Below, one piece after another: positions 47,728 to 56,587 of a stretch of 64,000 nt of DNA. This stretch comes from Lentilactobacillus kisonensis DSM 19906 = JCM 15041 (lineage in GTDB: Bacteria; Bacillota; Bacilli; Lactobacillales; Lactobacillaceae): contig NZ_AZEB01000003.1 of NCBI RefSeq assembly GCF_001434135.1, positions 1 through 64,000 of the forward strand, given 5' to 3'. Each line of letters starts with the position of its first letter. The first letter of the stretch is position 1. The position numbers and the translations under genes are program-made. Below the pieces are notes generated by a model. It was not told the origin of the DNA. It did not search any database and worked only from the letters and a program-made list of their open reading frames with translations.

Positions 47728-48906
47728 CTATGCGCGATCGGCCACGGTATTCTTATCCTTAACCATCTGCTTAACGGCCTTCATCGCCGCTGCTAAAGCA
47801 TCATCACTAGCTGCATAACTAATGCGGATATATTCGTTATCGCCAAATGGATCACCTGGCATCAAGCCAATGTGGTAATCTTTAGCCAACGTCTTCACAA
47901 ATTGCCAGCTATCCATTTGGAGACTAGCAGGAATCTTGGCGAACACGTAGAAGGCGCCGCCTGGATGCACAACATCAAAGCCCGCTTCGCTCATATTTTG
48001 AACCACGAAGTCCCGCCGCTTCAAGTATTCCTTCTTCATCACTGCCGCGTCGTTTTGCCCATGGGTCAAGGCTTCGGTAGCCGCATATTGCACTAGTGAA
48101 GCTGCCGCGGTTACGGTAAATTGATGCGTTTTGGCAATTTCATCAATGAATGGGTGAGGCCCAAATACGAATCCCAAGCGCCACCCAGTCATAGCATGGG
48201 ACTTAGATAATCCGTTGGTCACAATTGTTTGTTCAGGCAATAATTTAGAAATCGTGTAGTGCTTTTGACCATACGTCAGTTCACCATAAATTTCATCGCT
48301 AATTACCCAGATCTTATTCTGCTTCAAAACAGGTGCCAAAGCTGCAATTTGCGCTTCAGTATAGGCAACACCGGTTGGATTATTTGGATCGGTTAAAATC
48401 AGGCCCTTAACTGCTAAATCAGGATGATCATCAACCGCCTTTTGAATTTTTTCTGGGGTCAAAACGAAGCCAGAGTCACTCGTATCGACAAAGATCGTCT
48501 TGATTTGGTTCAGCGTCATCAAAGCTTCATAAAGCGGATATGCCGGTGTCGGAATAATCACGGCATCTCCTGGTTTAAACAACGTCTTAACGGTCGATGC
48601 CAGTGCTTCAGTTGCCCCAACGGAAACGACAATCTCATCCGCGGAATAATGATAACCAAACTTGTCTCGATAATACGTCGACGCCGCTTCCCGTAAATCT
48701 TGAAAGCCCCAATAATAAGGGTAGTGGGAGCAATTGGTGTTGATCGCCTCAATTGCGGCCTTCTTAATATGATCCGGCACGTCAAAATTGGGTTCACCCA
48801 AAGTTAACTTAATGATATCTGGATCAGAACTAATGTCATGATCAAATTTTCTCATGGCAGACGGCTTAACGTTTAAGACATTTGGATTAATTTCATCTAA
48901 TTCCAT
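47728..48906 (-). CDS. Class I PLP-dependent aminotransferase
   Basis: A 392-residue fold-type I aminotransferase of the aspartate/aromatic group. The PLP lysine lies in the motif SKSHAMTGWRLGF (about 232-244), with DPNNPTG (about 172-178) and SDEIYGELTY (about 202-211) around the cofactor; the C-terminal arginine for the substrate carboxylate lies in YIRISYA. Such enzymes in lactobacilli start breakdown of aromatic, branched or sulfur amino acids. The exact substrate cannot be told. GGAGGGATC precedes the ATG; no operon partner. Confidence 0.92.
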   Translation of the reverse strand: MELDEINPNVLNVKPSAMRKFDHDISSDPDIIKLTLGEPNFDVPDHIKKAAIEAINTNCSHYPYYWGFQDLREAASTYYRDKFGYHYSADEIVVSVGATEALASTVKTLFKPGDAVIIPTPAYPLYEALMTLNQIKTIFVDTSDSGFVLTPEKIQKAVDDHPDLAVKGLILTDPNNPTGVAYTEAQIAALAPVLKQNKIWVISDEIYGELTYGQKHYTISKLLPEQTIVTNGLSKSHAMTGWRLGFVFGPHPFIDEIAKTHQFTVTAAASLVQYAATEALTHGQNDAAVMKKEYLKRRDFVVQNMSEAGFDVVHPGGAFYVFAKIPASLQMDSWQFVKTLAKDYHIGLMPGDPFGDNEYIRISYAASDDALAAAMKAVKQMVKDKNTVADRA

Positions 48907-49173
48907 ATAAATGATCCCTCCGCGGCGGTTAAATTTTATACTGGCAACCTGTAATGACCATCACAAAGTTCCAGTAAAGATTAGTGTTAATAATATATCA
49001 TATTTGTAAGAAGTCAATGAGAACTACAACAATTATTGCATAAAACATTAAGTATAATCACGAATGCCGCGTTAAATCAGCATTTATTCATAATAATTTG
49101 ATTAGTGATTCACAGGCTATTTTAATGGTAATCAAAATCAGGATTCAAAATCTCGTTAATTTTATTTTGGCTT
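48907..49173. other. AT-rich gap upstream of the aminotransferase
   Basis: About 270 bases with no gene. It must hold the aminotransferase promoter on the minus strand; no clear hexamer pair or riboswitch was seen. Confidence 0.5.
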
Positions 49174-49387
49174 AGGACAGGTCCTTTAGGCAGGGACTTC
49201 CTTGTAGGCACCTTGGGGGAAATTTTGGCCCCAGAATTTGAGGTGGTGGAAACGTGCTACACCAAGCAGAGACTTGCACCTAAGCCTTCTCCACCAAAAA
49301 TCCAGAACCAGGATTTCTGGCGGAGAAAACTTAGGCTCCAGTCTCTAACCGCTTGGTTCCGCACTCTGACCGCTTTGCTCCGCTCAC
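49174..49387 (-). repeat. Composite palindromic repeat after DUF421 gene
   Basis: Outer element AGGACAGGTCC to GCTTTGCTCCGCTCAC, with an inner palindrome (GTGCTACACCAAGC to GCTTGGTTCCGCAC; stems CTTCTCC/GGAGAA, apical AATCC/GGATT) inserted after GTGGAAAC, the same position as at 2475-2703. It ends one base from the DUF421 stop codon. Confidence 0.88.
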
Positions 49388-49388
49388 T

Positions 49389-50030
49389 TTAAGATTTCGA
49401 TGCGAACTTCGCCACCGTTAATTGACCATCGCGGTACGTTGCCCAGTACACATCCCTTATACTATCGATCTTCTGCTTTTTGAGTTCGGCTGCTAACCAA
49501 TTTTCATCTTTTTCCATCAGATCTAACACGTCGGGATCAACTTGACCATCGACAATTACTGGGTACCGGATACTACCCTCGCCCTGGTTGAGAACGGTTA
49601 ACGAACCATTTTGTTCCACAATTGCCCGCTTCACCTGACTGATGTCGTAAACACCGGCAGTTCGTAGCTTAAAGTCAACATCCTTGGCTGATAAATTAGC
49701 TTTCAAACAATTTTCAACCAGCATCTTACCATTTCTGACAATCGTAATCGGTTCGCCTTCGATAAATTTACCAAACCAGTGGATGTGAGTCTTCAGATAA
49801 CGAGTCACCATAATGAGCAACGCCCACAGCAGCAAGATTACCAAAAATTGGGCCATTGTAATGGCAGGATTATAAATCACCCCACCAATAATGCCACCAA
49901 GGACGTAGTTTTGCAGCTGATCCATCGCGGAAGTTGGGGCCAGGTTTCCTTTGCCGGTGACGTTAATTAGGATGGTAATAAATAAGAAACCAACGATTAA
50001 CTTTAACAACACATCAGAATATGTAAACAT
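49389..50030 (-). CDS. DUF421 membrane protein (YetF-like)
   Basis: A 213-residue protein of the DUF421 family. Three membrane helices (about 8-25, 43-60 and 62-82) precede a cytosolic domain (about 90-213) with the family motifs GEPITIVRNGKML and the region near LKAN. Function of the family is unsettled; members occur in stress or spore contexts in Bacillus. Its ATG overlaps the stop of the DUF3290 gene (TAATG), the usual lactobacillus pairing, so the two products probably form one complex. Confidence 0.9.
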   Translation of the reverse strand: MFTYSDVLLKLIVGFLFITILINVTGKGNLAPTSAMDQLQNYVLGGIIGGVIYNPAITMAQFLVILLLWALLIMVTRYLKTHIHWFGKFIEGEPITIVRNGKMLVENCLKANLSAKDVDFKLRTAGVYDISQVKRAIVEQNGSLTVLNQGEGSIRYPVIVDGQVDPDVLDLMEKDENWLAAELKKQKIDSIRDVYWATYRDGQLTVAKFASKS

Positions 50031-50482
50031 TAGGATTCCCCCTTAACAGTAACGTTATTTGGATCGTGAAGCGCAACCTTTTCTAAGACAAATTGGGTCC
50101 CATCGGAATTGTAATCAATACGGTAAAATCCCTTAGGTGTTTTGATCATCAAGTTCGCGTTTTGACTCGTCGAATTGATACTGACCCGGCTTGGGGAAAT
50201 CTTGAGACGGGCAGCGGATTCCTTAACCACGGTCGTAATTTGACCGGTTTGTTTAGTTGCTGACTGCATCGAACTGAAATCATCGTATTGCATTGCCAAA
50301 ATTAACAAAAGCAGCGTGCCAACAATAATACTTAAATCTTTGTACTTGACGTCCAACCTATTCCGTAGGTAGTGAATTAAAAAGATCATGAAGATTAGCG
50401 CCAGAATACTCAGAACAATAATCCGGGCATACTGCCAGTTACCTTGGGACGTATTTAAATAGTGATAGGTATAAAATGTCAT
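50030..50482 (-). CDS. DUF3290 membrane protein
   Basis: A 150-residue protein of the DUF3290 family with two membrane helices (about 22-40 and 53-70) and an extracellular or cytosolic beta-rich tail. The start at 50482 is chosen because GGGGGA lies 10 bases upstream; the longer frame from 50500 would begin inside that site. It overlaps the DUF421 gene and forms an operon with it. Function is unknown. Confidence 0.87.
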   Translation of the reverse strand: MTFYTYHYLNTSQGNWQYARIIVLSILALIFMIFLIHYLRNRLDVKYKDLSIIVGTLLLLILAMQYDDFSSMQSATKQTGQITTVVKESAARLKISPSRVSINSTSQNANLMIKTPKGFYRIDYNSDGTQFVLEKVALHDPNNVTVKGES

Positions 50483-50507
50483 GGTTTGTTCATCCCCCAA
50501 TGGATAA

Positions 50508-50628
50508 GTGAGCGGAGCAAAGCGATTAGAGATCGGAGGGTAAGTCGTCTCCTATCGAGAGAATTCCCGGGCTTGGAATTTTCTTGATAGATGCTTACGC
50601 GCAGATCTCTGCTTTGCACAGCTGTCCT
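50508..50628 (+). repeat. Palindromic repeat before DUF3290
   Basis: 121 bases from GTGAGCGGAGCAAAGC to GCTTTGCACAGCTGTCCT; stems AGAGAT/ATCTCT, GTAAG/CTTAC, CTATC/GATAG, apical AATTCC/GGAATT. It lies 25 bases before the DUF3290 ATG and 19 after the stop of the upstream gene. Confidence 0.9.
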
Positions 50629-50647
50629 GCTAACTATTACTTCATCA

Positions 50648-52441
50648 TCAATTAGTAGTTTCATCTTGCAGTTCATTTGAATAAATCAATAGCCGCTGCG
50701 CATAGCTCGGGTGATCAAAATTTTCGTTAATGGTTGCTTTGAGCTCACCTAAATCATCTGTAATAATGCCATCAACGTTCAGAAATAACATTCTGACCAT
50801 GTCATCTTGGTCATCAACAGTCCAAGCGTAAACCTGCTGATGATGACGATGCGCCTGGTTAACGAATTGTTCATTCAGCGTTGTTTCTTCCATTGTGTAG
50901 GCATTGGCTTTGGTTTCTGGAAACGAAAAATTATACGGTAAGATGTAACTCACAAATAATTTAGGCGCCCGGCGTTTTAAGCCGCTAATGACATTGTAAT
51001 TCAAGGAGTGAATACGGTCATGATCTCTTAGTAGCCGCGTTTCATACCGCGCAATAAATAAGCGTAGCATATTAGCACTATCGTGATTGGTCGTTTTAAT
51101 TTCAACTAATAGCTTCTGATGATCCCGCTCAGCAGCGCTTAAATAATCGTTGAAGCTGGCAATATGAGCCGTCCAGCCATTCTCGTGGACTTCAAGGTGC
51201 TTTAATTGTTTTAATGTTAACTGATAAGGGGCGGCGTCAACGTTCGCTAATTTTTCCAAATTCTCGTCATGCATCACCACAAACTGATGATCCTTGGTTT
51301 CATGGATATCCATTTCAACGTAATCAGGCTTTTCCTTACTTGTCCGATTGAGGGCAGGAATTGTATTTTGAACACCATTTTGGTTGTCGACACCACGATG
51401 AGAGATCGTCAAGGGTTTGGTCAAAAGACTGCCTTGCAAATAAACAACGTTAAAAGCGATAATCGCAACTAGAAATCCCACAACTAAGCCAGAAGCCAGG
51501 AACCGCCGGGCTAATTTTCTCCTGTGAGGTAAGTTATTATTTGGTAACTTTTTTTGATGGTTATTCCGTTGAACAACCGATGTTAGCATCAGCATGAAAA
51601 CCACCACGCTAAAGGACGCAATTAATCGCTGCCAAATCGTTAATATCCCCATATTTAAAACTGCGCCGACAAACGCAACACTTCTTGATTGATCATCCAG
51701 AAACGTTTGAATAACGTATAGACCATATGAAAGAAGCGCTGTTGTTACCAGACTAATCGCTCCGAGAACAAGTAAACGCCAGAAATACTGCCAGGATCGT
51801 CGCCGGGTCATAAGCCAGCTGTTTTTTGCGGCCGCAAACCCTGTTTGATTATCCAAAATCATAAGCGGTAAAACTTGAATCAGTCGAACTCCTATGTAGA
51901 AAATAGTAACGGTCAAAATTGCGATTAATGCGCTTAACCAAGGGCTTTGCTGCAAGTCATCGATGATGAATACTGGAATAGAAACTTTAGCTAACAGCGG
52001 TGAGCTGAAGTAAGCATAAGAGAACGGGAGAACTAAAATAAAATACCCTAAGAAAAAAAGAAAGCTGCCAAAACGAAGCTGACGCATATTATGAACTGCG
52101 TTACCAGCTACCCGCCAAAGGCTGAGGTTTTGCTGATGGGCAATGTTATCAATCCCATAAAGTAGAAAAGCAAATTGCCAAAATACTAACGCAAATAAGA
52201 TGATTAACAATCCAATTAATTCGATTATTGCCAGTGGCTTTTGAGTAAACAGCCAGCCCACGTTTATATACGAGATATAGGGGACCTGGTTGCTACGCAG
52301 AATAAGGCCGGTAACGTATCGTAGCAGCGGCACGATTAAACCACTCAATACCAGATCCATCATGATCACTAAAGTAACATAGGCACCCCAACTTTTAAAA
52401 AAATTCCGAATCGACTGTCGTAGTAGTGGCTTTCCAAGCAT
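50648..52441 (-). CDS. Membrane glycerophosphodiester phosphodiesterase
   Basis: A 597-residue protein. The N-terminal half has about seven membrane helices (to about 345, the GDPD membrane domain) and the C-terminal half is a GDPD catalytic domain beginning ISHRG, with EMDIHETKDHQFVVMHD carrying the metal and general-base residues, and ending with the YAWTVDD and DGIITD strands. It hydrolyses glycerophosphodiesters, or lipoteichoic acid units in some relatives, at the outer membrane face. The start at 52441 follows AGGGGGA; a 17-residue longer frame to 52492 is made only of repeat sequence and is rejected. Confidence 0.9.
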   Translation of the reverse strand: MLGKPLLRQSIRNFFKSWGAYVTLVIMMDLVLSGLIVPLLRYVTGLILRSNQVPYISYINVGWLFTQKPLAIIELIGLLIILFALVFWQFAFLLYGIDNIAHQQNLSLWRVAGNAVHNMRQLRFGSFLFFLGYFILVLPFSYAYFSSPLLAKVSIPVFIIDDLQQSPWLSALIAILTVTIFYIGVRLIQVLPLMILDNQTGFAAAKNSWLMTRRRSWQYFWRLLVLGAISLVTTALLSYGLYVIQTFLDDQSRSVAFVGAVLNMGILTIWQRLIASFSVVVFMLMLTSVVQRNNHQKKLPNNNLPHRRKLARRFLASGLVVGFLVAIIAFNVVYLQGSLLTKPLTISHRGVDNQNGVQNTIPALNRTSKEKPDYVEMDIHETKDHQFVVMHDENLEKLANVDAAPYQLTLKQLKHLEVHENGWTAHIASFNDYLSAAERDHQKLLVEIKTTNHDSANMLRLFIARYETRLLRDHDRIHSLNYNVISGLKRRAPKLFVSYILPYNFSFPETKANAYTMEETTLNEQFVNQAHRHHQQVYAWTVDDQDDMVRMLFLNVDGIITDDLGELKATINENFDHPSYAQRLLIYSNELQDETTN

Positions 52442-52458
52442 CGTTAATCGTCCCCCTA

Positions 52459-52576
52459 GTGAGCAGATCCAAGCGGTTAGGGATCGGAACATAAGTCTCC
52501 ACCATCAGGAATCCCTGATCCTGGGATTCTTGATGGTGGTGCTTATGTGCAGAACCCTGCTTGGAGGAGCTGTCCT
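52459..52576 (+). repeat. Palindromic repeat before the GDPD gene, copy 1
   Basis: 118 bases, GTGAGCAGATCCAAGC to GCTTGGAGGAGCTGTCCT; stems CCAAGC/GCTTGG, ACATAAG/CTTATGT, CCACCATCA/TGATGGTGG, apical AATCCC/GGGATT. Ends 18 bases before the start codon. Confidence 0.9.
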
Positions 52577-52582
52577 AAATAA

Positions 52583-52700
52583 GTAAGCGGAGCAAAGCAC
52601 TTAGAAACCAGTGGATAAAGTGCCATCAATGGAAATTCCCGGGTTTGGAATTTTTATTGATGGTGCTTATCCGCAGGTTTCTGCCTGACGCAGCTGCCCT
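52583..52700 (+). repeat. Palindromic repeat before the GDPD gene, copy 2
   Basis: 118 bases in the same direction, with stems AGAAACC/GGTTTCT, GGATAA/TTATCC and CCATCAAT/ATTGATGG. The outer stem AAAGC no longer matches its partner GCCTG, a mosaic of two copy types. Confidence 0.85.
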
Positions 52701-52771
52701 AACAAATTAGGCATTTTTATCATAACATAGCACGGTGATTTCGGAACATTGGAAGCAGCTCAGTCGATATA

Positions 52772-52817
52772 AGGAGGTCCATTTAAAATCCAGAGTGGGA
52801 TTTTAAATGGACCTCCT
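52772..52817. repeat. Perfect 20-bp hairpin
   Basis: AGGAGGTCCATTTAAAATCC pairs perfectly with 52798-52817; the loop side reads AATCC-agagtg-GGATT as in the other palindromes. It may be the inner part of a divergent copy or a terminator. Confidence 0.7.
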
Positions 52818-52919
52818 AATGTAAATCTATAAAACATGCTTCTATTTAATCCGTTTATCCAAAAAATTATTTGTGATCTTGGTTTTGGTCCTAGACATTG
52901 AGTTATTCTAGGCTGCCTA

Positions 52920-53050
52920 AGATTAGGACCGCTCCGAAAAACAATAACCTGTGCGTAAGGCACCTATGAGAAAAAATCCAAGCCCGGGAATTTAACCGAT
53001 CTAGTCGGTCCTGTTTCTTGCAACATAGTGATCGTACTCGCTTATACAGA
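52920..53050 (-). repeat. Decayed palindromic repeat
   Basis: AGGACCGCTCC, CCTGTGCGTAAGGCACC and AATCCAAGCCCGGGAATT match the left half and apex of the repeat, but the right half is lost. Confidence 0.5.
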
Positions 53051-53052
53051 TT

Positions 53053-53172
53053 AGGATCGCTTCTCAAAGCAGGGATCTACACATAAGCACCACAACCAGA
53101 AATCCCCAAAGCCCGTGGATTTCTGGTTGTGGAGACTTATGCTCCGATCCCTAACCGCTTTGCTACGCTCAC
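53053..53172 (-). repeat. Palindromic repeat after the ABC permease
   Basis: 120 bases, AGGATCGCTTCTCAAAGC to GCTTTGCTACGCTCAC; stems CAAAGC/GCTTTG, AGGGATC/GATCCCT, CATAAG/CTTATG, CACAACCAGAAATCC/GGATTTCTGGTTGTG. Its last base is the first base of the stop-codon complement of the permease. Confidence 0.9.
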
Positions 53173-53945
53173 TATACGCTTCTCCTCTTAAACACCACAT
53201 AACTAATTGCCATAAAGATTGCCGTATAAACCAAGCTACCGCACACCATCTCCGGTGTCGATAATAACGTCATTTTATGATACGTATCTGATGTTAACTG
53301 AGCTGGTAGGTTCATCATATTTAATGGGTTCCACTTCAGCCAGTTCCACTTCTGCATCAACACGAACATCAATCCCGAAACAACGCTTAACGCAAAGTAG
53401 CCGATGATACCAATTGAAATTGCAGCGGCAGTACTCTTAAAGATGTTTGCCAATAATAACACTAAGCTCAAAACCAGCCAAACTGACACAAACTGACCGA
53501 TAAGACTCAAAAATTGTGATTGAATAATGCTTTGGTTATTGGCATAAGTATCACTTAATTTAAAGCTGCCATTATACAGGACGACCTTTAACAACAGTGA
53601 ATAAACAAAAGTGATTAAATAGAAATAAATCGAGTAAATCAGCATCGTAATCCACTTGCTGACCAAAATTTCGCCACGGTAATACTTTCGGTAGAGTAAT
53701 TCTTTGATCGTGCCATACTGGAACTCCATCGCAATAATCGAACTGCAGGCAGCAATCAAAAATAGAACCACCCAACTGCCACCCGTATACATCGTTACAA
53801 ACATATCCTTTTGGCCCCAATACTTGGGATGTGTTTTACTTAGGACAGCAAAAATTGTCATAATAACTAACAAAGCCACTGAAACTGCCCATGTACTTTT
53901 CTTATGGCCTAACTTATACATTTCTTGTTTAACTAAAGTGATCAT
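53172..53945 (-). CDS. ABC-2 type transporter permease
   Basis: A 257-residue ABC-2 permease with six membrane helices (about 17-38, 55-75, 103-125, 150-170, 175-200 and 228-250), as in bacitracin or lantibiotic self-protection and other small exporters (EYGTIKELLYRKY-type first cytosolic loop). It starts one base after the ATPase gene ends, so the two form one transporter. The substrate is unknown. The operon is bracketed by two palindromic repeats of opposite direction. Confidence 0.87.
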   Translation of the reverse strand: MITLVKQEMYKLGHKKSTWAVSVALLVIMTIFAVLSKTHPKYWGQKDMFVTMYTGGSWVVLFLIAACSSIIAMEFQYGTIKELLYRKYYRGEILVSKWITMLIYSIYFYLITFVYSLLLKVVLYNGSFKLSDTYANNQSIIQSQFLSLIGQFVSVWLVLSLVLLLANIFKSTAAAISIGIIGYFALSVVSGLMFVLMQKWNWLKWNPLNMMNLPAQLTSDTYHKMTLLSTPEMVCGSLVYTAIFMAISYVVFKRRSV

Positions 53946-53946
53946 C

Positions 53947-54858
53947 CTATGACTCCTTTACTTTGTCGTTTCGCAGCAAGGCTAATAATGACGTTTCTAA
54001 GTCGCTGTGAACGTGTTGAACGTCTTCGATATCGATACCGTTATCAGATAATAGTTTAATAACATCTGCCATCTTAGTGTCATCTTTTTCAACGATACTA
54101 ACTTCAGCCGCCTTATCAAGCTGATAACCACCTTGGGCCAAAACGTCTTTAGCTTTTGCATCATCCGACGTCTTAACAACCAATAGCTTCTTGCCGCCAC
54201 TTTCAAGGGCTGCCATGCTTTGCGTATACACAATTTGCCCCTTATCAATCACGACCAGGTCATCGATCAGCTTTTCCAATTCACTTAAAATGTGGCTGGA
54301 AATCAAAAAGGTCGTGCCCTGCTTGGCAAGTTCTAAAATGATCGTTCGTAAATCCTTATTAGCCTGTGGATCCAGCCCATTCATCGGCTCATCCAGAATC
54401 ACAAATTTAGGCCGGTTAACTAAGGCTAACGCAATCCCCAACTTCTGCTTCATACCAAGTGAATAGTTTTTTGCCTTGCGGTTGATATAGGAAGTCATCT
54501 TCATTTTATCGACAATATCATCAATTTGGTCCTGGCTCGTTGCATCCTTTGAAAATAGTTTCAGATGCTGCATCCCGCTTAAGAATGGGTAGATACCCGG
54601 ATATTCAATCAAAGCCCCTACTTTATCCATCGCCTTATGGCTAGTTGGGGAAACTGAGTCGCCATCAATCGTAATTTTGCCACTAGCATAATTAAATAGA
54701 CCTAAAACAGCCTTCATAATTGTTGATTTACCAGCACCGTTTGGGCCAACTAACCCAACGATATGTCCTGTTTGGACTGAGAATGAAACATCCTTCAAGA
54801 CCTGCTTGGAACCAAAATTCTTGTTCAGATGTTCAACGTTCAAGATTGTATCTGCCAT
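53947..54858 (-). CDS. ABC transporter ATP-binding protein
   Basis: A 303-residue ATPase of the BcrA/NatA type with Walker A GPNGAGKST (about 37-45), signature YSLGMKQKLGIALA (about 133-146), Walker B FVILDEPMNGLDP and H-loop SSHILSEL. A C-terminal domain of about 90 residues follows the nucleotide-binding domain, usual in this group. GGAGGAACAC precedes the ATG. It works with the permease directly downstream. Confidence 0.92.
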   Translation of the reverse strand: MADTILNVEHLNKNFGSKQVLKDVSFSVQTGHIVGLVGPNGAGKSTIMKAVLGLFNYASGKITIDGDSVSPTSHKAMDKVGALIEYPGIYPFLSGMQHLKLFSKDATSQDQIDDIVDKMKMTSYINRKAKNYSLGMKQKLGIALALVNRPKFVILDEPMNGLDPQANKDLRTIILELAKQGTTFLISSHILSELEKLIDDLVVIDKGQIVYTQSMAALESGGKKLLVVKTSDDAKAKDVLAQGGYQLDKAAEVSIVEKDDTKMADVIKLLSDNGIDIEDVQHVHSDLETSLLALLRNDKVKES

Positions 54859-54891
54859 GTGTTCCTCCTATTGAATTATGGTTTGTCACCT

Positions 54892-55000
54892 GAGTGCGAA
54901 ACCAAGGGGCTAAATCAGTTCATAAGTCTCCTTAACTGAAAATCCTTGGCTTGGATTTACGGTTGTGGTGCTTATGAGTAGATGCTGCTTGGTGCAGCAC
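54892..55000 (+). repeat. Palindromic repeat (inner type) before the ABC ATPase
   Basis: 109 bases from GAGTGCGAAACCAAG to GCTTGGTGCAGCAC, then CGTTTTATCAATGTG, a remnant of the outer-type junction. Apex AAATCC/GGATTT. 34 bases before the start codon. The remainder, 55001-55205, holds the promoter region of the next gene and nothing else recognised. Confidence 0.8.
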
Positions 55001-55205
55001 GTTTTATCAATGTGATAGTCCTTTAAAATAACTGTCACAAATGGGGATAGAACTGATATCTCAACCCCATGAACAGTTACTATCCAGGTTAACATAGTTT
55101 CGCCTTCTCTCACAATCCCTCTTTTAAAATCATTAATATTGATAATGTAGTAATATAGGTGCAGGGGAAGTTACAAACGAGTTGAGAAATGAGGTAATTC
55201 AATAG

Positions 55206-55892
55206 ATGACAAAGGCACTAATCGTTGTAACTAACAATTCAAAGTTTAAGAAGTTGTACAAGGCAACCGGTATTTGGTTGCGAGAAGTTACGCACTTTAA
55301 CCAAGTCATGCAAGAAAATGGCATTGATGTCGACTACGCAAGTCCAGAGGGGGGCTATGTGCCGATTGATCCATTGAGCTTAGCGCCAGAAGCGATGGAC
55401 CAAACTGATTGGCAATTTTACTTAGATGATCCATTTAGAAATACCCATCTGGCTCAATCATTAGCCCCAACCGATATCAATCCAGCTGACTATCAAGTCA
55501 TTTACTTTGCTGGTGGTCACGGCGCAATGACCGACTTTCCAGATAACAAGGACTTAGCCAGTATTGCGTCAACAATATACAACAACACGGGCATCATTGC
55601 CGCTAATTGTATCGGGGTGTCGGCGTTACTTGCCATTAGGTCAACGGATGGTAAACGGTTCGTCAATGGCCGGAACTTAACCAGCTTTACCAACGATGAA
55701 GAAGCCTTAAACGGCTTAACCAACGACGTTGAATTTTTACCAGAAGACGAACTAAAAAAGGCCGGCGCTCATTTTGAAAAGGGGGAAGCGTTTAAATCCC
55801 ACGTAGTTGTTGACGATCGGCTAATTACCGGCCAAAACGCCAATTCTGCAACCGATGTCGGTGAAGCGGTTATTAAAGCACTGTTGAAGTAA
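55206..55892 (+). CDS. DJ-1/PfpI (Hsp31-like) protein
   Basis: A 228-residue protein of the class I glutamine amidotransferase-like superfamily, Hsp31/YhbO-like large form. The conserved glutamate lies in GIWLREVTH (E27), the DVDYASPEGG strand and GGHGAMTD turn are typical, and the nucleophile-elbow cysteine is C135 in AANCIGVSA. The residue after the cysteine is Ile where most relatives have His, so the classic Cys-His pair is missing. Members act as glyoxalases, chaperones or deglycases. GAGGTAA precedes the ATG; a terminator follows. Confidence 0.87.
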   Translation: MTKALIVVTNNSKFKKLYKATGIWLREVTHFNQVMQENGIDVDYASPEGGYVPIDPLSLAPEAMDQTDWQFYLDDPFRNTHLAQSLAPTDINPADYQVIYFAGGHGAMTDFPDNKDLASIASTIYNNTGIIAANCIGVSALLAIRSTDGKRFVNGRNLTSFTNDEEALNGLTNDVEFLPEDELKKAGAHFEKGEAFKSHVVVDDRLITGQNANSATDVGEAVIKALLK

Positions 55893-55921
55893 ACGAATCA
55901 TTTCAAATGTTAGCAAGGAAA

Positions 55922-55973
55922 AATATCTGCTATCAGTGATGGTTTTCGCCATTGCCAATAGCAGATATTATTT
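55922..55973 (+). terminator. Intrinsic terminator
   Basis: AATATCTGCTAT pairs with ATAGCAGATATT (55958-55969) around a 24-base inner segment holding ATGG/CCAT, followed by ATTTT. Confidence 0.75.
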
Positions 55974-55990
55974 TGTAAGGAGGGAATTGC

Positions 55991-56275
55991 ATGAGTATCT
56001 GGCATGAATATTTACTATACATATTAATACTGACCGAAATAATCGCTACTCTGGCTGCTACCTTCTTAAGATTTCATCCATTCCCCCACCATGCTCTTTG
56101 GGTAACGTTGGAAATCCTTTTAACCATTTGCGGGCTAGTCTCTAACGGCCTTGGCGTGATCTTCTTAATGATGCCATTTTATGACTTTGTTATCGTCCTG
56201 CTCATTGGACTTGCAGGGATCATATTGGGGGTTATTTGGCTGATTACCGTATTTTTGAATACACGGCGGGTTTAG
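55991..56275 (+). CDS. Small membrane protein, unknown function
   Basis: A 94-residue protein with three hydrophobic helices (about 9-27, 35-58 and 62-88) and very short loops. No family was recognised. An excellent AAGGAGGG site lies 6 bases before the ATG, and a hairpin follows the stop, so it is very probably expressed. The gene sits 98 bases after the DJ-1 gene, separated by a terminator. Confidence 0.7.
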   Translation: MSIWHEYLLYILILTEIIATLAATFLRFHPFPHHALWVTLEILLTICGLVSNGLGVIFLMMPFYDFVIVLLIGLAGIILGVIWLITVFLNTRRV

Positions 56276-56302
56276 GGATGGCGCTTGAGAAAATTAGATT
56301 AA

Positions 56303-56360
56303 AAAAGGATCCTACAATGCTAGTATGCCCAAAAATAATAGCTTTGCAGGATCCTTTCAA
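56303..56360 (+). terminator. Hairpin terminator
   Basis: AAAAGGATCCTACAATGCTA (56303-56322) pairs, with small bulges, with TAGCTTTGCAGGATCCTTT (56339-56357), after the small membrane protein gene. Confidence 0.65.
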
Positions 56361-56379
56361 TTAAAATATGACATTCGCT

Positions 56380-56587
56380 TTTCTGACGGACATCTCCTCC
56401 AAGCAACAATCTGTGCGTAAGCACCTCGGAGAAAAGTTCCAACCCCGGGAATTTACTTGTGACATAGCAAAAACGTGCTACACCAAGCAGAAAGCTGCAC
56501 CTAAGCCAGGCCGTTCAAAAATCCAAGCCCATGATTTCTGAACGGCCTGGCTTAGGCTCCACTTTCTAATCGCTTGGTTTCGCACTC
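56380..56587 (-). repeat. Composite palindromic repeat after the AraC gene
   Basis: Outer left half GGACATCTCCTCCAAGC with an inner palindrome GTGCTACACCAAGC to GCTTGGTTTCGCACTC (stems CCAGGCCGTTCA/TGAACGGCCTGG, apex AATCC/GATT). The last base overlaps the TAG stop of the AraC gene. The outer right half is missing. Confidence 0.85.

Noticed and set aside
52442-52492. 17-residue longer N-terminus of the GDPD protein
   Set aside because: It is translated from the repeat; the ribosome site AGGGGGA stands before the internal ATG at 52441.
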